Source: Jiella sonneratiae (GTDB taxonomy: Bacteria; Pseudomonadota; Alphaproteobacteria; Rhizobiales; Rhizobiaceae). Taken from it: 64,000 nucleotides of DNA. The notes beneath the pieces are model-generated. The model was given only the letters and a program-made list of their open reading frames with translations. It did not search any database and was not told where the DNA came from. The position numbers and the translations under genes are program-made. The stretch covers positions 310,001 to 374,000 of the forward strand of contig NZ_JAFMPY010000003.1 of assembly GCF_017353515.1 (NCBI RefSeq). The letters run 5' to 3'. Positions 1 through 8,018 of the stretch are shown one piece after another; position 1 is the stretch's first letter; every line of letters starts with the position of its first letter.

Positions 1-2
1 AC

Positions 3-566
3 GCGGCAGACGATTTCGCGGCGGAAGCGGGCGAGGAGGCCCGCGCCTGGGCGCGGGTGATGACGCCGGTGACGAAGTACTGGGTGTGCAAGATCGCCCC
101 GGCCTTCGCCTACGAGGCGATGGAATGCCTCGGCGGCAACGGCTATGTCGAGGACGGGCGGCTCGCCCGGGCCTATCGCGAGGCGCCGGTCAACGCCATC
201 TGGGAGGGCTCCGGCAACGTCGTCGCCCTCGACCTGCTGCGCGTCATGAAGCGCGATCCCGAGGCCTTCGACACGGTGATCACGACGATCGAGCGGGACC
301 TCGGCGAGATTGCCGGCGGCACGCCCGGCGTGCTGCGGGCGGCGGTGTCGATGGCGGCTTCCGACGAGGGGTCCTGCCGGCTCCTCGCCGAGCAGCTGGC
401 CCTTGCCGCCGCGGCGGCGAGCCTCAGGCGGCTCGGCCTCGGACCGATCGCCGCGGCCTTCGCCGAGACGAGGCTCGGCGGCGTCTTCAGCCACAGCTAC
501 GGCATGGTGGACCTGAGGCACGACTGCCGGGCGATCGTCGACGATCTCTACCCGCCGCTGCGCTGA
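3..566 (+). CDS. aidB: AidB-like acyl-CoA dehydrogenase, C-terminal part
   Basis: This is the 3' end of a gene that begins upstream of the window; the frame is open from base 3 to the TGA at 564-566. The visible ~187 residues are the C-terminal helical domain of an acyl-CoA dehydrogenase. The run ECLGGNGYVED followed by YREAPVNAIWEGSGN is the FAD-contacting region, and the IWEGSGN form is typical of the AidB branch (DNA alkylation response flavoprotein) rather than of beta-oxidation enzymes. Assignment to AidB is by motif recall only. The catalytic base and N-terminal domains are outside the window, so substrate class cannot be judged. No neighbour in the window supports either a fatty-acid or a DNA-repair role. 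Confidence 0.8.
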   Translation, partial: AADDFAAEAGEEARAWARVMTPVTKYWVCKIAPAFAYEAMECLGGNGYVEDGRLARAYREAPVNAIWEGSGNVVALDLLRVMKRDPEAFDTVITTIERDLGEIAGGTPGVLRAAVSMAASDEGSCRLLAEQLALAAAAASLRRLGLGPIAAAFAETRLGGVFSHSYGMVDLRHDCRAIVDDLYPPLR

Positions 567-710
567 GCGGCGTTCGATCGCTCCGGAACCGCGGCGGAGC
601 GCCCGGGCGCCGGGCCCGTTAACGACGTTTGCGGGAACGGGTTGAAGCTGCGCCACCAAAGCGCGACACTCGCGTTAACACTTCGTTAATCATGGCGACG
701 GAGCCAACGC

Positions 711-1271
711 GTGACGAACCGGGTCGCTTCGATCCTCGCATTATCGGGCTGGGCCGGCTTCTGCGGCGTTTCGGCCCTGCGCTGTGCCCACGAGGCCGGC
801 TTGTCCGAGCTTCTCGTCGGCTCCTACGGGGCGCGGCTCTTCGCCGAGGCGCAGCTTCCGGCGATTCGCATCTCCGAGGGCGAGCTGCTCGGCCTTGCCG
901 CGATCCTCGCGGCGCTGACCATCGCCTTCGCCGTCTCGATCGCCGGCATCCTGTCGCTCGCCAAGACGTCGGAACGCCTTGCCGAGCCCTTCGCCGCGGC
1001 GACATTTTCCGCCCTCTTCGGCTTCTACGCCGCGCTCGCTCTGTCCGGCTCCGCGGCCATCGCGCTCTTCGGCACCGGGCCGCTGGCGACGCTGTTCATC
1101 GCCCTCGGCTTCGCCGCGCTGCTCTTCGACCACGTCGTCGCCGACCGCAGCGACGCGGAGGGCGACGCCGTCTTCGAGGCGGTGATGTCGCAGATCGAGG
1201 AGGCCAAGCGCGCCGCCGTCGCCGATCGCCGGCGGCACGAGGGCAAGGACGGCGACCAGGACCGCGGCTGA
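711..1271 (+). CDS. hypothetical integral membrane protein
   Basis: A 186-residue protein of unknown function. GTG at 711 is chosen because GGAG lies 7 bases upstream (700-703) and no in-frame ATG fits the hydrophobic N-terminus. There are about four hydrophobic segments: near residues 5-20, 58-83, 92-112 and 115-136. They are followed by a charged, probably cytoplasmic tail of about 45 residues rich in Asp, Arg and Lys. The stop overlaps the start of the next gene (TGATG at 1269-1273), so the two are very likely co-translated. I do not recognise the family. Confidence 0.65.
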   Translation: MTNRVASILALSGWAGFCGVSALRCAHEAGLSELLVGSYGARLFAEAQLPAIRISEGELLGLAAILAALTIAFAVSIAGILSLAKTSERLAEPFAAATFSALFGFYAALALSGSAAIALFGTGPLATLFIALGFAALLFDHVVADRSDAEGDAVFEAVMSQIEEAKRAAVADRRRHEGKDGDQDRG

Positions 1272-1609
1272 TGCGCGGCGTCCTCGCCCTCTGGCTGGCG
1301 CCGGCGGTCGCGGTCGTATGCTGGTACACACTCTCCGCCGCCGATGTCGGGCAGAGCCTCGGCAGCGTCTATCTCTCGCGCGACTTCCGGGAAGGCGTGT
1401 TTCTCGTCGCCGGGCACATTCTCGGCGTCGCGCCGGAGCGGCTGCCGGCGATGGTCGCATCGGGCTTCCTCCTCGACACGGCGATCCTCCTCGCGATCCT
1501 GGGGCTTCGCCATCGCCGCGCCGTCGCGGCGTTCGCCGCCGGCCTCGCGGCGTCCCTCAGGCTGAGCCGCGCAGCGCCACCAGCCGATCCAGCGCCCCCT
1601 GCAGAATGA
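1271..1609 (+). CDS. small hypothetical membrane protein
   Basis: A 112-residue protein starting at the ATG that overlaps the preceding stop codon. It has a hydrophobic N-terminal segment (about residues 4-20), a short extracytoplasmic stretch and one or two hydrophobic segments near residues 60-97. The C-terminus is Ala/Pro-rich. Its last 53 bases overlap the 3' end of ruvX on the other strand. Function is unknown. The start overlap with the upstream membrane protein suggests that the two products work together. Confidence 0.55.
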   Translation: MRGVLALWLAPAVAVVCWYTLSAADVGQSLGSVYLSRDFREGVFLVAGHILGVAPERLPAMVASGFLLDTAILLAILGLRHRRAVAAFAAGLAASLRLSRAAPPADPAPPAE

Positions 1610-2033
1610 AGGCGGCCGCGGCCGAATCGATCCGCTCCGCCCGCTTGGCCCGCGAGACGTCGGCCGCGATCATCGCCCGTTCGGCCGCGACGGTCGACAG
1701 CCGCTCGTCCCAGAACAGCGCCGGCCGCGGGTCGAGGGCGGCGTAGTTGCGCATGAAGGCGCGCGAGGACTGGGCACGCGGTCCCTCGCTGCCGTCCATG
1801 TTGAGCGGCAGGCCGATGACGAGGCCGGCGACCTGCTCCCCGTCGAGCGCCTGTTTCAGGGCGGCGGCGTCGAGGCCGAACTTGCGGCGGCGGATCACCG
1901 GCCGCGGCGTCGCGAAGCCCCAGCTCCGGTCGGACAGAGCGAGGCCGACGGTCTTGGTGCCGAGGTCGAGGCCGGCGAGCGGCAGGCCCGGGGCGACGGC
2001 GTCGAGGAAGGCTTCGAGCGACAGGACGGCCAT
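1557..2033 (-). CDS. ruvX: RuvX/YqgF family Holliday-junction resolvase-like nuclease
   Basis: A 158-residue RNase H-fold protein, full length for the YqgF/RuvX family. The first acidic motif is [14 protein letters not shown] near residues 22-35. GLPLNMDG lies in the middle and WDERLSTV carries the later conserved acidic residue. Family members act in pre-16S rRNA 5' end processing and have been proposed to resolve Holliday junctions. The gene is convergent with, and overlaps, the small membrane protein gene upstream in coordinate. There is no strong ribosome binding site before the ATG at 2033. Confidence 0.9.
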   Translation of the reverse strand: MAVLSLEAFLDAVAPGLPLAGLDLGTKTVGLALSDRSWGFATPRPVIRRRKFGLDAAALKQALDGEQVAGLVIGLPLNMDGSEGPRAQSSRAFMRNYAALDPRPALFWDERLSTVAAERAMIAADVSRAKRAERIDSAAAAFILQGALDRLVALRGSA

Positions 2034-2153
2034 TCACCGCGACCCCTGCGGCACGGCTTGACGCCCGCGGCCGGCCGAGCACTTACCGGTCCTGACGGTT
2101 TCCCCGCCGAAGCAAACGGCGGGGCGGATGACACTCAACAGGGGGCGCGCTCC

Positions 2154-2858
2154 ATGAAGATCACCTATCTCGGCCATTCGGCCTTCCGGATCGACACCGG
2201 CTCGTCGGTCATTCTGGTCGACCCGTTCCTCACCGGCAACCCGCATTTCGAGGGAAATAGCGTCGATGCCGCGACGAGCGGCGTCACCCACGTCGTCCTC
2301 AGCCACGGCCATTTCGACCATGTCGGCGACACCGTCGACATCGCGCGGAAGAGCGGCTGCAAGGTGGTCGGCAATTTCGAGCTGGTGAGCTGGCTGAACA
2401 AGCAGGGGGTCGAGGCGATCGAGCCGCTGAACACCGGCGGAACCGCTGCCTTCGGCGACTTCTCAGTGACCCTGACCCAGGCGTTCCACTCCTCCGGTTC
2501 GGTCGAGGAGAACGGCACCGTGACTTATCTCGGCATGCCGAACGGGCTCGTCTTCCATTTCGATTCGGGCCCGACCGTCTACCACATGGGCGACACCGAC
2601 ATCTTCGGCGACATGGCGCTGATCGAGGAGCTGCATCATCCGAAAATCGCGATGGTGCCGGTCGGCGACCGTCTGACCATGGGCGCGGCCGTCGCGGCGC
2701 TCGCCTGCCGGCGCTACTTCGCCTTCGACAAGATCGTGCCGATTCACTGGGGCACGCTGCCGATCCTCGATCCCAACCCCGAAAAATTCCGGGAAGCGAT
2801 GGAGGGCGATGCCGGCAAGGTGCTGACGCCGAAGGTCGGCGAGCCCTTCGAGGTCTAG
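2154..2858 (+). CDS. UPF0173 metal-dependent hydrolase (metallo-beta-lactamase fold)
   Basis: A 234-residue protein beginning MKITYLGHSAF. The start at 2154 is chosen because that sequence is the usual N-terminus of the family and GGGGGC lies just upstream; the frame is open further 5' but without a family match. The di-metal motif is SHGHFDHVGD (H-x-H-x-D-H). Further metal ligands are likely in GDTDIFGD and in the C-terminal IHWGTLP segment. UPF0173/YtkL-type proteins are cytoplasmic hydrolases of unknown substrate. The gene is convergent with the P450 gene and the two stops overlap by 4 bases. Confidence 0.88.
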   Translation: MKITYLGHSAFRIDTGSSVILVDPFLTGNPHFEGNSVDAATSGVTHVVLSHGHFDHVGDTVDIARKSGCKVVGNFELVSWLNKQGVEAIEPLNTGGTAAFGDFSVTLTQAFHSSGSVEENGTVTYLGMPNGLVFHFDSGPTVYHMGDTDIFGDMALIEELHHPKIAMVPVGDRLTMGAAVAALACRRYFAFDKIVPIHWGTLPILDPNPEKFREAMEGDAGKVLTPKVGEPFEV

Positions 2859-4201
2859 CGCGGGCCGTCCGGCCCGTGCTCCTGCCGCGCCGTCGCGACG
2901 AGCAGGCTTTCCAGCCCGCGGAAATGCCAGGCGTCGCGCACCGGCGGCGGCGCGGCGACAAAGATGTCCGGGCAGCGCGTGAAGAGCCGCGTCAGCGCGA
3001 TCTTCATTTCGAGCCGGGCGAGCGGCGCGCCGATGCAGAAGTGGATGCCGCCGCCGAAGGAGACCGGCGTCGGCGGGTTTGTTCCGAGGAAGCGGGCGGG
3101 GATGAAGCGATCCGGCTCGGAATAGGCGGCAGGGTCGCGGTTCGCCGCGGCGAGCAGCAGCGCCACCTTGTCGCCGCGCTCGAGCCTTGCGCCGCCGGGC
3201 AGTTCGACCGGCTCCAGCGCGTAACGTTCGAAGAGATGCAGCGGCGGGTCGAAGCGGAGGGTCTCCTCGACGGTGGCCTCGGCCAGGGCCGCGTCGGCGA
3301 AGAGGCCGGCGGGCGACGCCGCCGGGCTCTGTCCGGCGGGGCCGCGGGCCTCGTGCCCGACGTGGCGGAGAATGGCGTTCACGGCATTGCCGATCTGGTG
3401 CACCGTCGCCTCGTGGCCGGCATTGAGGAGAAGCACGAGCAGCGACACCGTCTCGTCCCGCGACAGGCGTCCGCCGCCCTCGGTCTCGGCGGCGATCAGG
3501 GCGGAGACGAGATCGTCGCCGGGCGCCCGCGCCTTTGCGGCGATGAGCTTGTGGAGAAAGGCTGCGAATTCCCACGACGCATGGTTGGCGGCGTGTTCGG
3601 TTTCGAGGCTGCGGCCGGGCGTGTACATCGCCACCATGGCGTGCGACCAGCCGACGAGCGCGTCGCCGGCCGAGCGCGGCACGCCGATCAGGTCGGCGAT
3701 CACCATGACGGGAAGCGGCGCGGCGAAGCGCCCGATGAGATCGATCTCGGCCCCGTCCTGAAAGCCGTCGATCAGCGCGTCGGCGATCTGCCCGATCGTC
3801 GGGGCGAGGCGCTCGATCCGCCGCGAGACGAAGGCCTTGGTCAACAGGGCGCGCAGCCTCGTGTGGGTCGGCGCCTCGAGTTCGAGCAGCGAGTTCGCCT
3901 CGAGGGCGTAGAAGTCGGCAAGATGCGCCGGCCGCCCCGACGGATCCGCCCGCCCGTCCGGGCCGGACGGCACGACCCGGCCGAAGCGCCGGTCGCGCAG
4001 CATGGCGGAGACGAGGGCGTGGCCGGCCACCGCGAGACCGCCGACCGCTTCCCAATGCGCCGTGCCGCCGGCGGCGATCAGCGCCCGATAGGCGGGGTAG
4101 GGGTTTTGGAAGAAGCTCGGATCGCGCGGGTCGAGGGCGAGCTTTCCCGCCGCGAGGTGGAAGCTTTCGGGCAAAGCGGCATGATCGGTCGCACGGTCCA
4201 T
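2855..4201 (-). CDS. cytochrome P450
   Basis: A 448-residue soluble bacterial-type P450 with no N-terminal anchor. The K-helix motif is EETLRFDPP. The heme loop FGGGIHFCIGAPLAR places the thiolate ligand at Cys389. The I-helix reads AGHEAT, so the conserved Thr of the acid-alcohol pair is Ala here, with Thr one position later. This may alter oxygen activation or point to substrate-assisted chemistry, as in some CYP107 enzymes. No ferredoxin or reductase gene is adjacent. Substrate is unknown. Confidence 0.92.
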   Translation of the reverse strand: MDRATDHAALPESFHLAAGKLALDPRDPSFFQNPYPAYRALIAAGGTAHWEAVGGLAVAGHALVSAMLRDRRFGRVVPSGPDGRADPSGRPAHLADFYALEANSLLELEAPTHTRLRALLTKAFVSRRIERLAPTIGQIADALIDGFQDGAEIDLIGRFAAPLPVMVIADLIGVPRSAGDALVGWSHAMVAMYTPGRSLETEHAANHASWEFAAFLHKLIAAKARAPGDDLVSALIAAETEGGGRLSRDETVSLLVLLLNAGHEATVHQIGNAVNAILRHVGHEARGPAGQSPAASPAGLFADAALAEATVEETLRFDPPLHLFERYALEPVELPGGARLERGDKVALLLAAANRDPAAYSEPDRFIPARFLGTNPPTPVSFGGGIHFCIGAPLARLEMKIALTRLFTRCPDIFVAAPPPVRDAWHFRGLESLLVATARQEHGPDGPR

Positions 4202-4281
4202 GCCGCGTCATCGCGCCGCCGCGTCCGGAAGGCAACGGCGAATCTGCCGCGCCGCCCCCCGTCCCGCCCTGTGTGTGTGGC

Positions 4282-5004
4282 TCAGCAGGAGCCGCGCAGA
4301 TGCACCTGCCGCCAGCCGCTGCGCTCCTCGCGCACCTTCACGGTCACCTGGCGGGTGCCGTATTGCGCCGGAATGACCCGGGCGACGCGTCGCTCCGGCT
4401 CGATCACCATCCACTCGCGCACGGTCTCGTAGCGCGGCGCCACGACGTAGCGCTCGACCGTCGCCGGGCGCACCAGCACCCTTTCGCGCGAGACGCCGTA
4501 TTGCGCCGGAATCACCTCGGTCCATTCCCGGCCGGGCACGACGATCGTCCGGGCGCTCGATCCGTAGCGCGGCTCGACCGCGACGCGGCAGTAGACGCGC
4601 TTGCCGTTGACGACGCGCCATTCGAAGCGGGCGCCGCCGGGTTCGAGAAGCACCGGTTCGGAGACCGTCTGATAGGTGGCCGGGGCGGCGTGGCGGACCA
4701 CCCGGGCGGGTTCAAGCACGACCTGCCGTTCCACCCAGCGGTATTCGGCGGCGACCGGCGTCTCGACGACGCGGCCGGGTTCGACCTCCACCTGGCGGGT
4801 GCCCCAGCCGTAGCGGGCGGGAACGACGTCGTAGACGGTCTCGGCCGGCCGCACGACGTAGCTCTCCTCGACCGTCGCATAGGCCGCCGGCTCGCTCACC
4901 GGCTGGTAGCAGGCGACGGGGGCGCCGCCGGCGTTCGCCGGCGCGGCGAGGAGGGAAACGGTGCTCGCTGCGGTCAACAGGGAAACGAAGATCCTGCTCT
5001 TCAT
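4282..5004 (-). CDS. secreted repeat protein of unknown function
   Basis: A 240-residue exported protein. The ATG at 5004 is preferred over the in-frame ATG at 5019 because AAGGA lies 7 bases upstream and it gives a clean signal peptide (MKSRIF followed by a hydrophobic stretch ending APANAGG). The mature part is about six degenerate repeats of roughly 23 residues with the pattern Val-x-x-x-Pro-Ala-x-Tyr ... Arg-x-Val-x-Val-x-Pro, for example RVVETPVAAEYRWVERQVVL and REWTEVIPAQYGVSRERVLV. The protein ends in Cys and has a few other Cys residues. The pattern suggests a beta-rich, possibly wall- or envelope-associated protein. I do not recognise a named family. Confidence 0.7.
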   Translation of the reverse strand: MKSRIFVSLLTAASTVSLLAAPANAGGAPVACYQPVSEPAAYATVEESYVVRPAETVYDVVPARYGWGTRQVEVEPGRVVETPVAAEYRWVERQVVLEPARVVRHAAPATYQTVSEPVLLEPGGARFEWRVVNGKRVYCRVAVEPRYGSSARTIVVPGREWTEVIPAQYGVSRERVLVRPATVERYVVAPRYETVREWMVIEPERRVARVIPAQYGTRQVTVKVREERSGWRQVHLRGSC

Positions 5005-5161
5005 TGCGTCGTCCTTCATTCTCGAGCGTGAATGAAAGACACAATAGATCGCTTCCGCCGAAAATGTATCGAAGCATACCCGAACAATTCTCGGCAATAT
5101 TAATGCCAAGGATTTGAATGAAATTCGATAAAAGACCGGTTCATCGGAGTGGCGCCCGGGC

Positions 5162-5184
5162 GGCGACGCCGACGAGGCGTCGCC
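5162..5184. terminator. perfect GC-rich hairpin downstream of the FNT channel gene
   Basis: GGCGACGCC and GGCGTCGCC form a 9-bp perfect stem with a 5-base loop. It sits 64 bases beyond the FNT-gene stop and about 160 bases upstream of the secreted repeat gene. There is no U-tract on either strand, so it is at best a non-canonical terminator or mRNA end stabiliser. Confidence 0.4.
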
Positions 5185-5247
5185 GATGCCTGACGGGCGG
5201 CCGGCGGGCGCGGCGATGAACTTTCCCCGCCGAGCCGCCCACAGAGA

Positions 5248-6225
5248 TCAGCGCCGATGCCTCTTCTCGATGCCGAACAGCCAGTCGCGCCAGTCGAGCT
5301 TTTCGCCGTAGCGCTCGAAGAGCCGGGAATCCTTGTGCTCGGCGAACAGCGCGTAGTTCAGCACCGCGACGAAAGTCACCCCGCCGATGGTGTTGCCGAT
5401 CAGGACGGGCAAAACGAAGTTCGGAAACAGCGGCAGGAGGTCGACGTCGCTTTCGCGGAAGGCGAGGAAGAACACCTCGACGGAAGAGGTGATGATGTGG
5501 AAGAGGCCGCCGACGCCGACGAAATACATCAGCAGCCAGACGAACAGGACGCGCGAGACCGTGTCGCGGGCGCTGTGCACCAGCCAGACCATGGCCGCGA
5601 CGATCCAGCCGGCGATGATCGCCTTGGAGAAGATCTTGAACCAGGCGGTCTCGTAGGCGTGGCGGCCCATCTCCACGGCCTTTTCGAGCCGCGGCGCGTC
5701 GAGCACGTCGAAATAGGCGAGGATCGCCGCGACGCCGACCGCCCCGACCATGTTGGCGACGAGGACGACCAGCCACAGCCGCAGGAGGTTGGCGACGCTT
5801 GCGAGCTTCGTCAGGACGAGGACCACCGGGGTCAGGGTGTTCTCGGTGAAGAGCTGGTAGCGGCCGAGCACGATGATCAGGAAGCCGACCGGATAGAGCA
5901 GGTTGCCGAGAAGTCCGGGCTCGGCCTCGTGGGCGGTCTCGGTGAAGACGACGCGGGCGAGGAAGGTGAGGCCGAGCGCCGCGCCGGCGCCGAGGCCACT
6001 CCAGAAGAGATAGCGGTTGGTCGCGTCGAGCTCGTGATCCGCCACCGACAGGACGCGCGCGAAGATCTCCTCGAAGGAGAAGAAGTCGCGGATCGTGGCG
6101 CCCTCGGAGGGGGCGTTGTCGAGGGATTCTTCAGGGTCCTTGCGGGCTTTCTCCGCCTCGTCCGCGTCTTCGGGCCTGTCGTCACGAGAGATGTTGGTTT
6201 CGCGCGCCATGAATCGGGGTTCCAT
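5248..6225 (-). CDS. formate/nitrite transporter (FNT) family channel
   Basis: About 325 residues from ATG 6225, which has GGAACG upstream; ATG 6210 is an alternative giving 320 residues. The first ~80 residues are acidic and cytoplasmic (RDDRPEDADEAEK...). They are followed by six hydrophobic segments of the FNT fold. Family-like segments include the ARVVFTE region, GRYQLFTENTLTPV and FVLPVLIGNTIGGV. The long charged N-terminus resembles YfdC-type FNT proteins more than FocA or NirC. The transported anion is not predictable, and no formate or nitrite enzymes lie nearby. Confidence 0.88.
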   Translation of the reverse strand: MEPRFMARETNISRDDRPEDADEAEKARKDPEESLDNAPSEGATIRDFFSFEEIFARVLSVADHELDATNRYLFWSGLGAGAALGLTFLARVVFTETAHEAEPGLLGNLLYPVGFLIIVLGRYQLFTENTLTPVVLVLTKLASVANLLRLWLVVLVANMVGAVGVAAILAYFDVLDAPRLEKAVEMGRHAYETAWFKIFSKAIIAGWIVAAMVWLVHSARDTVSRVLFVWLLMYFVGVGGLFHIITSSVEVFFLAFRESDVDLLPLFPNFVLPVLIGNTIGGVTFVAVLNYALFAEHKDSRLFERYGEKLDWRDWLFGIEKRHRR

Positions 6226-6433
6226 GCCAGACGTTCCGGAGCCTTCCGCGAACAACCGTCGGCGCGGGCGAGGATAGGGCGCCAATCCCCTGAAAGAACG
6301 GGATCCCGGGGCGTTGACGCGCATTTCATCGGCGCGCCGCGCCGGCCGATTCAAACTGGCTCGTTCACGTCCGATGGGGGGCCGTTCACGGGGGCTTAAC
6401 CACGGGCGTGCGAGTTTCACGGCGGAGGCACCG

Positions 6434-6742
6434 ATGCTCACGATCCAGAAGCGCAAATCCTATCTCGGCAGGCTCGTCGTCCCGGCGCTGACCTCGGCGG
6501 TGCTCGCCTATTTCGCGACGCATGCCGAGACCGGCCAGTATGGCAGCGAGGCAAAGGCGGCGCTGCAGCGGCAGCTCGCCGAGCGCAAGGCGGAATTCGC
6601 CGAACTGACCGCCCGGCGCGACGCGCTCGAACACCGGGTGCGGGCGATGAAGGACGGGACGCTCGAAAAGGACATGATCGACGAGAATGCCCGCCGGGCG
6701 CTCAACGTCGCCCGCGAGGACGAGATCGTCATTCTGCGCTGA
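6434..6742 (+). CDS. ftsB: FtsB/DivIC-like septum formation initiator protein
   Basis: A 102-residue bitopic protein. ATG 6434 has GGAGG upstream. It has one membrane segment (about residues 13-27) followed by a coiled-coil region rich in Ala, Glu, Arg and Lys (AALQRQLAERKAEFAELTAR). The C-terminus has the family-like MIDENARRALNVAREDEIV. In the family, FtsB bridges FtsQ and FtsL in the divisome. In many Hyphomicrobiales the gene lies near eno and pdhA, but here it is not accompanied by them. It appears to be a single-gene unit. Confidence 0.82.
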   Translation: MLTIQKRKSYLGRLVVPALTSAVLAYFATHAETGQYGSEAKAALQRQLAERKAEFAELTARRDALEHRVRAMKDGTLEKDMIDENARRALNVAREDEIVILR

Positions 6743-6866
6743 GCGGACCGGTCGCGGTGCGCCGTCCTTGTGCCCGAAGAGCCGACCGACCCGGCCGACT
6801 TTCGCCGCGCAGCGAACGACGGAATCCAAAGACCAGGAGCCAAGTTCATGATTCGGGTGGCTTTTC

Positions 6867-6920
6867 GAATTTGACATTCGACATGACGCCTCACCCGATC
6901 GGGGCTCAGCCGTCAAATTC
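6867..6920. repeat. inverted repeat between ftsB and the LysR gene
   Basis: GAATTTGAC at 6867-6875 is matched exactly by GTCAAATTC at 6912-6920, with a GC-rich 36-base loop. It lies just beyond the LysR stop codon. There is no T-run on either strand, so a standard intrinsic terminator is unlikely. It could be a degenerate palindromic element. Confidence 0.4.
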
Positions 6921-6926
6921 AATCCA

Positions 6927-7928
6927 CTAGGCCGGCACCGCGTCCTTCTGGACGTGTGCGAAGCGCTGGATGACCCAGGAGCGGAACAGCGCGATCGCCG
7001 GGTCGGACATGTCGTCCGCATGAACCGTCAGGAAGTAGCCGAAGCCTGAATCCGAGACCGCGTCGTAGGGAACGACCAGGCGGCCGTCGTCGATCTCCCG
7101 CTTGAACATCGCCGGGTCGACGAGAATGACGCCGTTGCCGGTCATCGCCCATTCGACCGTCAGGCGTTCGGTATCGAGGGCGAGACCGCGCTCGGCCGGA
7201 ATGTCGAGCCCGAAATGCCGGACGAATGCCGACCAGAGGACGCCGAAGGGCTCGCCCTCGAGCCGGGTGTGGAGAAGCTCGTTGTTCCTCAGGAAGGCGT
7301 CGAGCGCCACACCCTTCGAGCGCGCGGCGAGCTCAGGCGCGCAGGCTGGCGTCTGGGCGATCATCCACAGCGCGTCCCGCACGGCGTCGTCGTAGCGCGG
7401 ACGGTCGAAGACGACGGCGATGTCGCAGCTCGCGCCGCGCGGCAGGCCGACGCCGTTCCAGGAGAACAGGTCGATCGAGATGTCCGGAAAGGCGAGCCGG
7501 AACTCCTGCACCAGCGACATTCCCATGACGGTCAGGAAGGTCGGCGGCATGTGGACGCGCAGGATGCGCTGGCCGGTGCCGGCCCGGCGCCGCAGCGCGT
7601 GCATGGTGGTCTCGATGCCGTCGAAGGACCTGGCGACGACGGGCAGGAGCGCGGCGCCTGCCGGCGTCAAGGCGAGACCCTGCGGGCGGCGCTCCAGGAG
7701 CTTGCAGCCGAGCAGATCCTCCAGCCGGCCGACATGCCGGCTGAGGGCGCTCTGGGAAATGTGCAGCGCCGCCGCCGCTGCCGTGAAGCTCTGCCGCTCG
7801 GCCACCGCCTCGAAGGCCCGCAGCGCGTTCAGCGGCAGCCACAGCCGGGCGCTGCCCGGCAAGTCCGCCGGGCCCGGCTTCGGTTTCGTCCGGGGTTCGT
7901 CGACCGCATCGGCGGCGCGCAGCGGCAT
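6927..7928 (-). CDS. LysR-family transcriptional regulator
   Basis: A 333-residue regulator. ATG 7928 is supported by GAGG about 8 bases upstream. The N-terminal helix-turn-helix is ALRAFEAVAERQSFTAAAAA followed by HISQSALSRHVGRLEDLLG, in the GcvA-like style. The rest is a substrate-binding-like effector domain. It is divergently transcribed from the Rieske oxygenase gene across a 90-bp intergenic region that holds two inverted repeats. It is therefore the likely ligand-responsive regulator of the catabolic genes that follow. Effector unknown. Confidence 0.9.
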   Translation of the reverse strand: MPLRAADAVDEPRTKPKPGPADLPGSARLWLPLNALRAFEAVAERQSFTAAAAALHISQSALSRHVGRLEDLLGCKLLERRPQGLALTPAGAALLPVVARSFDGIETTMHALRRRAGTGQRILRVHMPPTFLTVMGMSLVQEFRLAFPDISIDLFSWNGVGLPRGASCDIAVVFDRPRYDDAVRDALWMIAQTPACAPELAARSKGVALDAFLRNNELLHTRLEGEPFGVLWSAFVRHFGLDIPAERGLALDTERLTVEWAMTGNGVILVDPAMFKREIDDGRLVVPYDAVSDSGFGYFLTVHADDMSDPAIALFRSWVIQRFAHVQKDAVPA

Positions 7929-7940
7929 TCGTTGCCTCAA

Positions 7941-7976
7941 TTCGATAGGGCGATCGAAAAACGGTATTTGAAACCG
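7941..7976. promoter_or_regulatory. candidate LysR operator region
   Basis: Two inverted repeats lie in the short divergent region. TTCGAT-N6-ATCGAA occupies 7941-7958 and CGGT-N7-ACCG occupies 7962-7976. Paired dyads in a LysR/target intergenic region are the usual arrangement for recognition and activation sites. Which one is the recognition site is inference. Confidence 0.45.
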
Positions 7977-8018
7977 ATTCCAAGCGCTGACAAGCTCCTT
8001 GCACCAAAAGGAGCCACC

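Noticed and set aside
6867-6920. Intrinsic terminator of the LysR gene
   Set aside because: The stem is 9 bp with a 36-base loop and no T-run on either strand.
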